NCBI GenBank assembly: GCA_020532365.1
Contig: JAJBBL010000164.1
Location: 1 to 9,363 of the forward strand
Source of the DNA: Candidatus Cloacimonadota bacterium
GTDB lineage: Bacteria; Cloacimonadota; Cloacimonadia; Cloacimonadales; JAJBBL01
Length of the DNA stretch: 9,363 nt
Reading direction: 5' to 3'
Part shown: positions 1 to 6,933 of the stretch, one piece after another
Numbering within the stretch: position 1 is the stretch's first letter
Layout of the letters: the number at the start of each line of letters is the position of its first letter
Translations under genes and position numbers: made by a program
Notes under the pieces: generated by a model
What the model saw: the letters and a program-made list of their open reading frames with translations, nothing else
The model's database searches: none
What the model was told of the DNA's origin: nothing

Positions 1-2366
1 GTTACCCCTTGTGTGTTCCTTCCGATTACTTTTATATCACTAATCGGCTGGCGGATAATCATTCCATCTTTGGTTACTGTTATCAGATCATCACCATCGA
101 CCACCTCTAAAAGAGCCACTAAATAACCGTTTCTCTTAGTTGTTTTTATAGTGATAACACCTTTGGTTCCTCTATTTTTAGCCACATATTCATCTTGTGG
201 ACTACGTTTACCGAAACCGTTTTCGCTGATTGCCAAAAGAGTACCATCTTCTCGCCTTAAAACAACCATCGAGACAACATAGTCGTCTTCTCTTAGGTTT
301 ATCCCTCTGACCCCTTGCGAGTTACGTCCTACCGCTCTCACATTGGTCTCGCTAAATCTATTCGCATAGCCGTGACGAGTTGCAAGGATAATATCGTTAT
401 CCCCTTCAGTGATTTGAGCGTCAATAAGTTCATCACCTTCAATAAGTTTAATAGCGATGATACCGCTTGAGCGTGGGCGTGAGTATGCCTCTAAAGTAGT
501 CTTTTTAATCGTTCCTTTTTTGGTTACCATTGTCAGGAAGTGATCTTCATCGAACTCTTTTACAGCGACGTAAGCCTTAATTTTATCACCTTCTTCTAAT
601 GGAAGAAGATTTACAATAGCTTTACCTCTCGCCTGTCGACTTCCCAGTGGTAGCTCATATACTTTTAGCCAATAGCACTTTCCAAAGTTACTAAAGAAAA
701 GTATATAGGCGTGAGTTGAGGCGACGAAAATTTTTTCTATAAAGTCATTGTCTTTCAGATTAGTCGCCGATAGCCCTTTACCACCTCTTCTCTGTTGGCG
801 ATATGTGTCAACTGGCATACGTTTAATATACCCTTCATGTGAAATAGTAACCACCATTTCCTCTTCGGTTATCAGATCTTCCATATCCAGGTCGGTAATA
901 TGGTCGACTATCTCGGAGCGTCGCTCATCAGCATACTGTTTCTTAATCTCTTTTATCTCGTCTTTAATGATGCTCATTCTGAGGTTAATATCACCAAGTA
1001 TCTCTCTTAAATAAGCGATAGTTTTGAGGAGCTCTTGATACTCTTGTTCAATTTTATCCCGCTCTAAACCGGTGAGGCGTTGCAATCTCATCTCGAGGAT
1101 TGCTTTAGCTTGGATTTCACTTAACGAGAACTTAGCTTGAAGCTTTTCGTTAGCTTCAGGTGTGCTTTTAGACTCTTTAATAGTTTGGATCACTTCATCA
1201 ATATTTTCTAAGGCAATTCTTAAGCCCTCTAAAATGTGAAGTCTTTTTTCGGCGTTATCTAATTCAAACTGAGTTCTTCTGGTCACAACTTCGTGTCTAA
1301 ACTCGATAAAATGGTCTAACATCTCTGTTATACTTAAAACTTTCGGCTCGCCGTTGACCAAAGCAAGGTTGATTACTCCAAAAGTGTCTTGCAGCTGAGT
1401 AAACTTGTAAAGCTGGTTGAGTACCACCTGAGCGTCCTCATTACGCTTGACCTCGATGACTAATCTCATACCGTCACGACCAGACTCATCGCGGATATCG
1501 CTTATCCCTTCGATTCTCTTCTCTTTGACTAAGCTTACGATCCTATCAATTAGAACTGTTTTGTTTACCTGATACGGGATTTCTGAGATAATGATGGATT
1601 CACCACCATTGGCACGCTCTTCAACCTCTGCCTTACCCCTAACCCTTACTTTACCATAGCCGGTCTGGAAATATTCAATGATACTCGCTCGACCAAGTAT
1701 ATACCCACCTGTTGGGAAGTCAGGACCCTTTATATAGTCCATTATCTCGAGCGGAGTTAGCTCTCTATCATCTATGTAAGCGATCAGAGCATCGCAAACT
1801 TCACCCATATTATGAGGTGGCATATTTGTTGCCATACCAACTGCAATACCGGAGCTTCCATTCACTAATAAGTTTGGAATTCTTGTTGGAAAAATAGTTG
1901 GCTCGGTTCGTGTCTCATCATAGTTTGATCTAAAATCAACAGTATCTTTTTCTATATCAACTAATAGCTCAGTAGCTATTTTCTGCATTTTGGCTTCAGT
2001 ATATCGCATCGCTGCAGGGGGGTCTCCGTCAATCGAACCAAAGTTACCCTGTCCATTCACTAAGGTATAGCGTAAGTTCCAAGGCTGAGCCATTCTGACC
2101 AGCGTTGGATAGATAACCTGCTCACCGTGTGGGTGGTAGTTACCAGAGGTATCACCGGCAATTTTAGCACATTTTCTGAACCCTCTTTCTGGGGTTAAGT
2201 TTAGCTCGTGCATTGCATAGATAATACGTCGTTGAGATGGCTTAAGTCCATCCCTTATATCGGGCAAAGCCCTTGAGACAATAACGCTCATCGAGTATTC
2301 AAGGTACGCCCTTTTTAGCTCGTCTTCAATCTCCACATTTATGATTCTTGATTTATCTTCTGTCAT
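1..2366 (-). CDS. gyrA: DNA gyrase subunit A (3' end beyond left edge)
   Basis: Breakage-reunion subunit of DNA gyrase, which with GyrB introduces negative supercoils in the cytoplasm. 788 codons are visible from an ATG at 2366; the last part of the C-terminal domain lies outside the window. Visible: the winged-helix N-terminus with DGLKPSQRR at residues 39-47, HPHG at 78-81, and AAMRYTE carrying the catalytic Tyr122, all in exact register with E. coli numbering. The GyrA box QRRGGKG at residues 525-531 (bases 774-794) marks it as gyrase rather than ParC. Behind it are beta-pinwheel blade repeats, including GRNSQGVRGI and GRNTQGV at the left edge. The start is chosen because it follows GGAGG and matches the family N-terminus; a second ATG four bases upstream is out of frame. 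Odd: the residues at 83 and 87 are Gln and Pro instead of the usual Ser and Asp/Glu. gyrB lies 45 bases upstream, so the two are probably co-transcribed. Confidence 0.98.
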   Translation of the reverse strand, partial: MTEDKSRIINVEIEDELKRAYLEYSMSVIVSRALPDIRDGLKPSQRRIIYAMHELNLTPERGFRKCAKIAGDTSGNYHPHGEQVIYPTLVRMAQPWNLRYTLVNGQGNFGSIDGDPPAAMRYTEAKMQKIATELLVDIEKDTVDFRSNYDETRTEPTIFPTRIPNLLVNGSSGIAVGMATNMPPHNMGEVCDALIAYIDDRELTPLEIMDYIKGPDFPTGGYILGRASIIEYFQTGYGKVRVRGKAEVEERANGGESIIISEIPYQVNKTVLIDRIVSLVKEKRIEGISDIRDESGRDGMRLVIEVKRNEDAQVVLNQLYKFTQLQDTFGVINLALVNGEPKVLSITEMLDHFIEFRHEVVTRRTQFELDNAEKRLHILEGLRIALENIDEVIQTIKESKSTPEANEKLQAKFSLSEIQAKAILEMRLQRLTGLERDKIEQEYQELLKTIAYLREILGDINLRMSIIKDEIKEIKKQYADERRSEIVDHITDLDMEDLITEEEMVVTISHEGYIKRMPVDTYRQQRRGGKGLSATNLKDNDFIEKIFVASTHAYILFFSNFGKCYWLKVYELPLGSRQARGKAIVNLLPLEEGDKIKAYVAVKEFDEDHFLTMVTKKGTIKKTTLEAYSRPRSSGIIAIKLIEGDELIDAQITEGDNDIILATRHGYANRFSETNVRAVGRNSQGVRGINLREDDYVVSMVVLRREDGTLLAISENGFGKRSPQDEYVAKNRGTKGVITIKTTKRNGYLVALLEVVDGDDLITVTKDGMIIRQPISDIKVIGRNTQGV

Positions 2367-2392
2367 TCATCCTCCAATACTTTTTCACTCAT
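2363..2392 (-). other. Nine-codon open frame overlapping gyrA start
   Basis: In the gyrB-gyrA gap an ATG at 2392 opens a frame reading MSEKVLEDE. Its TGA stop (2365-2363) overlaps the gyrA ATG (2366-2364) in an ATGA arrangement, the classic geometry of translational coupling. No clear Shine-Dalgarno precedes this ATG, and the gyrA Shine-Dalgarno lies inside the small frame. It could be a coupling leader, or simply chance, which is quite likely at this length. Confidence 0.2.
2371..2375 (-). promoter_or_regulatory. Shine-Dalgarno of gyrA
   Basis: GGAGG on the minus strand, four bases before the gyrA ATG at 2366. The spacing is short but acceptable. A competing ATG at 2370 directly abuts the GGAGG with no spacer and opens only a five-codon frame, so this site supports the 2366 start. 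Confidence 0.75.
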
Positions 2393-2411
2393 CGCATTAT
2401 CTATACACATT

Positions 2412-4316
2412 TTAGCTTATGTCGAGATTCTGTACGTAAAGTGCGTTCTCTTGTATAAACTTTCTTCTCGGCTCAACTTCGTCACCCATTAGAATGGTAA
2501 ACATTCTGTCAGCCTCTATCGCATCGTCTATCCTTACCGAAACTAAAGTCCTTCTACTCGGATCGAGAGTGGTCTCCCACAATTGCTCTGGGTTCATCTC
2601 ACCAAGACCTTTGTATCGCTGTATAGTCACACCTCTACGATCTATTTCGTCTAAAAATTCATCCCGCTCTCTGTCTGAGAATACGTATTTCTTAATCTTG
2701 CCTTTACGTATCTGGTAAAGTGGGGGTTTGGCTATGTAAACATGACCGTTTTCAACTAAAGGTCGCATGTACCTGAAGAAGAAAGTCAGCAGAAGCGTCG
2801 AAATATGAGCACCGTCAACATCAGCGTCAGCCATGATTATAATCTTACCATAACGGAGCTTAGTAATATCAAACTCATCACCAATACCAGCGCCTAACGC
2901 TAATATTATCGGTTGAATCTTGTCGTTGTTGAGAACTCTGTCTATTCTCGCTTTCTCTGTGTTTAACATCTTACCCCATAAAGGTAATACCGCTTGAAAT
3001 ACCCTATCCCTACCCTGCTTTGCTGAACCACCCGCAGAGTCACCTTCCACCAATAGAATCTCGGTCTCATTAGGGTCGCGTGAGCTACAGTCTGCCAGTT
3101 TACCCGGTAGACTACCGCTCTCCAACACAGTTTTACGACGTGTGAGTTCACGCGCTTTTCTGGCAGCTTCTCTGGAGCGAGCACCTAAGATCGCTTTTTG
3201 AGCTATGCTTCTGGCTTCATTAGGATTCTCTTCAAAAAACTCTAATAGCTTTTCACCCACTATTGAGTTGACTATCCCATCTACTTCAGAGTTTTGAAGC
3301 TTTGTTTTGGTCTGACCTTCGAATTGTGGATCTTGTAGTTTAACACTAATTATAGCAGTTATACCCTCTCGGATGTCACTCCCTTGGGGGACTATTTTCT
3401 CATTCTTGAGCAGGTTAATATTTCTGATATAAGTGTTTACCGATCTGGTTATAGCGGTTTTAAAGCCGCTCAAGTGGGTTCCACCTTCGATGGTATTAAT
3501 ATTGTTTGCAAAGCTTAAGATGTTCTCTTGGAATCCATCATTGTATTGGATCGATACCTCAAAAGCCATGTTTTCACGCTCGCCCGAGATATAAATAGGG
3601 TCTTTAAACAGACTACGCTTACCCTCGTTCAAATAGGATACAAATGAAACAATTCCACCTTCATAATGAAAGTCATTGTATTTGCCCCCTATCTCGTCCT
3701 TAAGGGTAATATTTATCCCACGATTAAGGAATGCTAACTCTCTTAAGCGCACTGTCAAATATTCAAAACTAAAGGTAACTGTCTCAAAGATAGTCGCATC
3801 CGGCTTAAAACGGATTAAAGTACCTGTCTTCTCAGTCTTACCGATTATCTCTAAGTCTTTTAATGGTCGACCACAAGAGTAAGTTTGATGGTATATATTG
3901 CCGTTCTTGAAGACCTTGATATCCATCGACTCAGCCAATGCATTAACAACTGAAACACCCACACCGTGGAGACCGCCTGACACTTTATAAGTCTTGTCGT
4001 CAAACTTTCCACCCGCGTGTAGAACCGTCATCACCACCTGTAGTGCTGGCAAATTAGAGTCTTTGTGTATATCAACTGGAATACCCCTTCCATTATCCTC
4101 AATCGACACTGAGCCGTCATCGTGGATAATAACATTTATCTTGTCGCAATGACCAGCTAACGCCTCGTCAATACTGTTATCGATAACTTCATACACTAAA
4201 TGATGCAGGCCGCGCTCACCAACACCACCAATATACATAGTTGGGCGCTTCCTTACAGCTTCAAGTCCTTTCAATACTTTAATATTCGTCGCTGTATAAT
4301 CTTGTACTTTCGTCAT
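2412..4316 (-). CDS. gyrB: DNA gyrase subunit B
   Basis: ATPase subunit of DNA gyrase, partner of the adjacent GyrA; 634 residues, complete, and typical for GyrB without the long TOPRIM insertion of E. coli. The N-terminal GHKL ATPase shows RKRPTMYIG (22-30), EVIDN with Glu43 and Asn47, DNGRGIP with Asp74, and the lid GGLHGVG (114-120). The transducer domain has the QTK loop (Gln335, Lys337) contacting ATP. The TOPRIM domain has EGDSAGGSAKQGRDR from Glu424 and DADVDG with metal-binding Asp497 and Asp499. The C-terminal part has QRYKGLGEMNPEQLWETT and ends in ENALYVQNLDI, the usual GyrB tail. Start: ATG with AAGGAG five bases upstream. Odd: Trp447 in PLWGK where E. coli has Lys, and Lys137 where E. 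coli has coumarin-contacting Arg136. The 79-base gap upstream is the largest in the window and the likeliest site for a separate gyrBA promoter, but I see no good hexamer pair in it. Confidence 0.99.
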   Translation of the reverse strand: MTKVQDYTATNIKVLKGLEAVRKRPTMYIGGVGERGLHHLVYEVIDNSIDEALAGHCDKINVIIHDDGSVSIEDNGRGIPVDIHKDSNLPALQVVMTVLHAGGKFDDKTYKVSGGLHGVGVSVVNALAESMDIKVFKNGNIYHQTYSCGRPLKDLEIIGKTEKTGTLIRFKPDATIFETVTFSFEYLTVRLRELAFLNRGINITLKDEIGGKYNDFHYEGGIVSFVSYLNEGKRSLFKDPIYISGERENMAFEVSIQYNDGFQENILSFANNINTIEGGTHLSGFKTAITRSVNTYIRNINLLKNEKIVPQGSDIREGITAIISVKLQDPQFEGQTKTKLQNSEVDGIVNSIVGEKLLEFFEENPNEARSIAQKAILGARSREAARKARELTRRKTVLESGSLPGKLADCSSRDPNETEILLVEGDSAGGSAKQGRDRVFQAVLPLWGKMLNTEKARIDRVLNNDKIQPIILALGAGIGDEFDITKLRYGKIIIMADADVDGAHISTLLLTFFFRYMRPLVENGHVYIAKPPLYQIRKGKIKKYVFSDRERDEFLDEIDRRGVTIQRYKGLGEMNPEQLWETTLDPSRRTLVSVRIDDAIEADRMFTILMGDEVEPRRKFIQENALYVQNLDIS

Positions 4317-4321
4317 TCTTA

Positions 4322-4327
4322 CTCCTT
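4322..4327 (-). promoter_or_regulatory. Shine-Dalgarno of gyrB
   Basis: AAGGAG on the minus strand, five bases before the gyrB ATG at 4316, within a purine-rich run. It fixes the start, and the reading frame from there begins directly with the expected GyrB N-terminal region. Confidence 0.8.
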
Positions 4328-4395
4328 CTTCTTATGACTTAAAATTGCTATTCATAACCCTATATTAAGGGATTAAAGTTCTCTTAGGATCACTT

Positions 4396-4977
4396 CTATT
4401 CTTCTATCTCATCCAAGATATTGCGATAACGCTCTCTTTTTTGAGATGAGTCTGGCAGTCGACCTAAACTTACCGTTATATTTATCTTACGATTCTTCTG
4501 AGTATAGACGTCTGCCTTCGGATCTGAATCTATTATTTTGTCTTTCTCCACCACATCAGAATAGTTGTATGATACTGTTCCCAAAATCAGTCCAACATTC
4601 TGAAGACGTAGCTTAGCTTCCCTTTCGGTTATGTTATCTAAGTAAGGGACACGTATCGGTTCCGAGCCTTTACTCACTATTACCTCAATAGTTCTGCTAC
4701 TTTTAGTTATCTTGTCTGCCACAGGGTCTTGGGAGATAATCTGATTGGCTGGCACTTCGTCGTCTACAACTTCATCAGTCACTTTAAGATACAGGTTTAA
4801 CTCTTTACATTTCTTACGCGCTGAGTCTACATGCATTCCAATTATGTTTGGCACTCTCACTTCATTCTTAGAGCCTACTATGATAGTCATTACTACGTTT
4901 ATTCCAACGAGTCCGACAATAAACAGTGCACCGAAGATCAGTGCGGCTATTAAGAGAGATTTAAGTTTCTTTATCAA
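4396..4977 (-). CDS. Membrane-anchored protein with two PASTA domains, no kinase
   Basis: A 193-residue protein of unknown precise role. It has a short basic N-terminus (MIKKLK), one hydrophobic segment at about residues 8-35, then two PASTA repeats: about 39-104 (VRVPNIIGM to IEVIVSKG) and 107-172 (IRVPYLDNI to INITVSLG). A charged tail follows. Each repeat has the usual V-P-x-(I/L) opening, a helix with A..K, and a (D/S)-DP-A turn (SQDPVADK, DSDPKADV). PASTA domains in PrkC/PknB-type kinases and some penicillin-binding proteins bind peptidoglycan fragments or position their host at the wall. The predicted topology, N-in with repeats outside the membrane, fits that. There is no kinase or transpeptidase domain. 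The start must be TTG at 4977: an in-frame stop lies just upstream and the next ATG falls inside the membrane segment. It begins two bases after the rsmB stop, suggesting coupled translation. Confidence 0.88.
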   Translation of the reverse strand: MIKKLKSLLIAALIFGALFIVGLVGINVVMTIIVGSKNEVRVPNIIGMHVDSARKKCKELNLYLKVTDEVVDDEVPANQIISQDPVADKITKSSRTIEVIVSKGSEPIRVPYLDNITEREAKLRLQNVGLILGTVSYNYSDVVEKDKIIDSDPKADVYTQKNRKINITVSLGRLPDSSQKRERYRNILDEIEE

Positions 4978-4979
4978 AT

Positions 4980-6299
4980 TTATTTACCCCTTTTGACCAT
5001 CTTAGCAGCAAAAGCTCCATCAATCATATGCCTATGCGGTAAAGTTCTTAGCACTCCATTCGATACGTATTTCGACGGGATACTGCTTCCGGCATCAACA
5101 AGCTCGAACTCACCATTTTTCTGTAAAAACTTCTCTATCTGCTCTTCATTCTCTTGCCTATTAATGGTGCACGTACTATACACTAAGATTCCGCCAACTT
5201 TAACAAACTGGGCTCCAGTTGTCAAGGCATTCTCTTGCAATTTAATTAGTGATTTCATATCCTGGTTGTGTTGCCATCTAAGCTCCGCTTTTTTCTGTAA
5301 AACACCCCATCCGGAACAGGGAACATCCAATAACACTCTGTCGTAAGCTGCTACTTTCGGTCCGTATTTGAAAGCATCTTCAGTGATGATTTTCATATTG
5401 GTAATCTGAAGTCGATGTATAGCCGATTTAATGAGCTTTGTTTTTTGCGGAAACTTATCGACAGCTATAACTTCACCTGTATTCTCAATAATCTCTGAAA
5501 TGTAGGTGCATTTACCACCTGGTCCTGCAAAAAGATCTAATATATAGTCGTCCATCTGTGGGTCTAAGAGCTCAACTACCATAGCCGCCGAACCATCTTG
5601 GATTGAAAAATACCCTTCTTCAAATGAAACGTCATTTAACACTGCCTGGTTAAAGGTAGTCGTAAAAATATGATCTGAACATTCAGACGCACTCAGCTCA
5701 TACCCTTTTTTATCCATATACTTTTTCACTTTGCCAAAGTCAGTAGCAATTCTATTCACTCTTATCGATAGCTTTGGATTCTCATTAAAGTATAGGCAGA
5801 GAAGCTCTGTCTCATCTTCTCCATAATCTTCGATCCAACTCTCAATGAGTTCTGAAGGGAAAGAGTGTTCTGCAGCCATCCTTTCAACAGGGTTACTCGG
5901 ATATTCAATCTTAGGATTTCTAAGGTAATTTCTCAATAGTGCATTGACGTAATCTGCCACCTTTGGATTTAGGAGCTGCTTTGCCAGCTCAACCGTCTCA
6001 TCTACTGCTGAGTGTTCTGGCACTGAGTTACAATATTTAAGCTGAAACAAACCGAGATACAAGAGAACTTTTATCTTTAGGTCTGTCTTAGCATATTTCT
6101 CTTTATCGGATAGACTTGCTGCGATATATTCAAGGTTGCCCTTCATTTTAATAGTGCCACGTACAAGGTGGTTTAAGAAGTTTTTATCTTGGTCATCTTC
6201 TATTTTTTTAAAAGCTTGATCGAGTAATCTATCGGAGTGAACATGGTTCTTAAGAACCTTTAATATAATGTTATATGCTTCTTTTCTGATCAAGTCCAT
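4980..6299 (-). CDS. rsmB: 16S rRNA (cytosine-C5) methyltransferase RsmB (Sun/Fmu)
   Basis: Predicted SAM-dependent enzyme that makes m5C at position 967 (E. coli numbering) of 16S rRNA. 439 residues, the usual length. The N-terminal ~130 residues form the helical NusB-like RNA-binding domain (LVRGTI near 45, VDETVELAK near 99, VNALLRNYLR near 118). The catalytic Rossmann domain has SAM motif I DLFAGPGGKCTYI from residue 255 (DLCAAPGGKT in many homologues), motif IV DVPCSGWGV with Cys328, and motif VI YSTCT with the likely nucleophile Cys377. The end (DGAFAAKMVK) is a normal RsmB tail. Start: ATG at 6299, with AAAGGA seven bases upstream inside the ruvA end; only four bases separate the genes. 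The NusB-like domain distinguishes it from RsmF-type m5C methyltransferases. Confidence 0.95.
   Translation of the reverse strand: MDLIRKEAYNIILKVLKNHVHSDRLLDQAFKKIEDDQDKNFLNHLVRGTIKMKGNLEYIAASLSDKEKYAKTDLKIKVLLYLGLFQLKYCNSVPEHSAVDETVELAKQLLNPKVADYVNALLRNYLRNPKIEYPSNPVERMAAEHSFPSELIESWIEDYGEDETELLCLYFNENPKLSIRVNRIATDFGKVKKYMDKKGYELSASECSDHIFTTTFNQAVLNDVSFEEGYFSIQDGSAAMVVELLDPQMDDYILDLFAGPGGKCTYISEIIENTGEVIAVDKFPQKTKLIKSAIHRLQITNMKIITEDAFKYGPKVAAYDRVLLDVPCSGWGVLQKKAELRWQHNQDMKSLIKLQENALTTGAQFVKVGGILVYSTCTINRQENEEQIEKFLQKNGEFELVDAGSSIPSKYVSNGVLRTLPHRHMIDGAFAAKMVKRGK
4987..4993 (-). promoter_or_regulatory. Probable Shine-Dalgarno of the PASTA gene
   Basis: AAAGGGG on the minus strand, inside the last codons of rsmB and nine bases before the TTG at 4977. 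It is G-rich but not a perfect GGAGG, so initiation is probably weak and partly dependent on ribosomes terminating rsmB two bases away. Confidence 0.45.
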
Positions 6300-6303
6300 C
6301 TAA

Positions 6304-6927
6304 TTATCCTTTTTTCTTTGTGGATGCACTACTCTTATATAAGTGTTGAATAGTTAGTTTGATAAGCATCTCTGAGGTAATATTTTCTTCCGTTTCAATT
6401 ATATTATCAAAAGCGGCTCTAATATCGGATGTTTTATACCCGAGCGTTAGGAGTGCAGTCTCCGCTTCTGCCGCCATTTTATTAACACCAACCCCTTCAT
6501 ATTCTGCAATTTCGAGCGCTTCAAACGAGGCCACTTTATCTTTTAGCTCAAGCACTAAGCGCTGTGACTTCTTTTTGCCTAATCCTGGGGCGATAGTAAG
6601 GACTTTATCGTCATCATTTCTTACTGCATTGAGAAATGTTGTGACCGACATAGAAGAAAGGATGGACAACCCTATTTTAGGGCCAAATCCACTGACATTA
6701 GTTATTAGCAAGAAGAGTTCTTTTTCGGCGTGTGTATGAAACCCGAAGAGTCTAAGTCCATCATCTGAAACTGCTAAATGTGTAAACAGTTTTGTTTCAG
6801 TTCCTATAACTCCCAGTTTTTCGAAAGTGCTGAGCGGTATTTGGATCTCATATCCAATATTAGCGCACTCTATCACGGCCTTCACCGGACTCTTTTCAAC
6901 TAAATATCCCTTAATGTAGGAAAACAT
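6304..6927 (-). CDS. ruvA: Holliday junction DNA helicase subunit RuvA
   Basis: Junction-recognition subunit of the RuvAB branch-migration motor; tetramers hold the four-way junction flat and load RuvB. 207 residues, normal length. Domain I (about 1-63) is the OB fold, ending in LAVSDDGLRLFGF, where Asp55 and Asp56 match the acidic-pin residues of E. coli RuvA. Domain II has the two helix-hairpin-helix motifs, ITNVSGFGPKIGLSILS (about 75-91) and IAPGLGKKKSQRLVLELKD (about 112-130). After a flexible linker, domain III (about 153-197) has the ALLTLGY motif that contacts RuvB. The ATG at 6927 is preceded by AGGTGA, which overlaps the ruvC stop. ruvC lies six bases upstream. ruvB, the usual downstream neighbour, is replaced here by rsmB and must be encoded elsewhere. 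Confidence 0.97.
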   Translation of the reverse strand: MFSYIKGYLVEKSPVKAVIECANIGYEIQIPLSTFEKLGVIGTETKLFTHLAVSDDGLRLFGFHTHAEKELFLLITNVSGFGPKIGLSILSSMSVTTFLNAVRNDDDKVLTIAPGLGKKKSQRLVLELKDKVASFEALEIAEYEGVGVNKMAAEAETALLTLGYKTSDIRAAFDNIIETEENITSEMLIKLTIQHLYKSSASTKKKG

Positions 6928-6933
6928 CTATGG

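Noticed and set aside
2001..2030. Asp-Pro-Pro in GyrA just before Tyr122 as a YebC-dependent stall site
   Set aside because: The D-P-P motif is real, but such pairs are common and no long proline run exists. A functional link to the nearby yebC would be speculation.
2353..2370. Five-codon frame MNDRR starting at the ATG beside the gyrA Shine-Dalgarno
   Set aside because: It has zero spacing from GGAGG, so ribosomes are unlikely to initiate there. The in-frame gyrA ATG four bases later fits better.
2412..4316. Topoisomerase IV subunit ParE instead of GyrB
   Set aside because: The adjacent A subunit carries a full GyrA box QRRGGKG and gyrase-type pinwheel repeats, so the pair is gyrase.
4317..4395. 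Possible gyrB promoter and CCCT-AGGG hairpin
   Set aside because: The minus strand has AT-rich -10-like stretches (TAATAT, TATGAA), but none pairs with a credible -35 at 16-18 bases. The CCCT/AGGG inverted repeat is only four base pairs with no U-run after it.
4993..5346. 117-codon plus-strand open frame opposite rsmB
   Set aside because: Antisense shadow of rsmB; the Cys/Ser/Phe-rich translation has no family features.
6359..6739. 126-codon plus-strand open frame opposite ruvA
   Set aside because: It is the antisense shadow of the well-supported ruvA; the composition is serine-rich low-information sequence with no recognisable domain.
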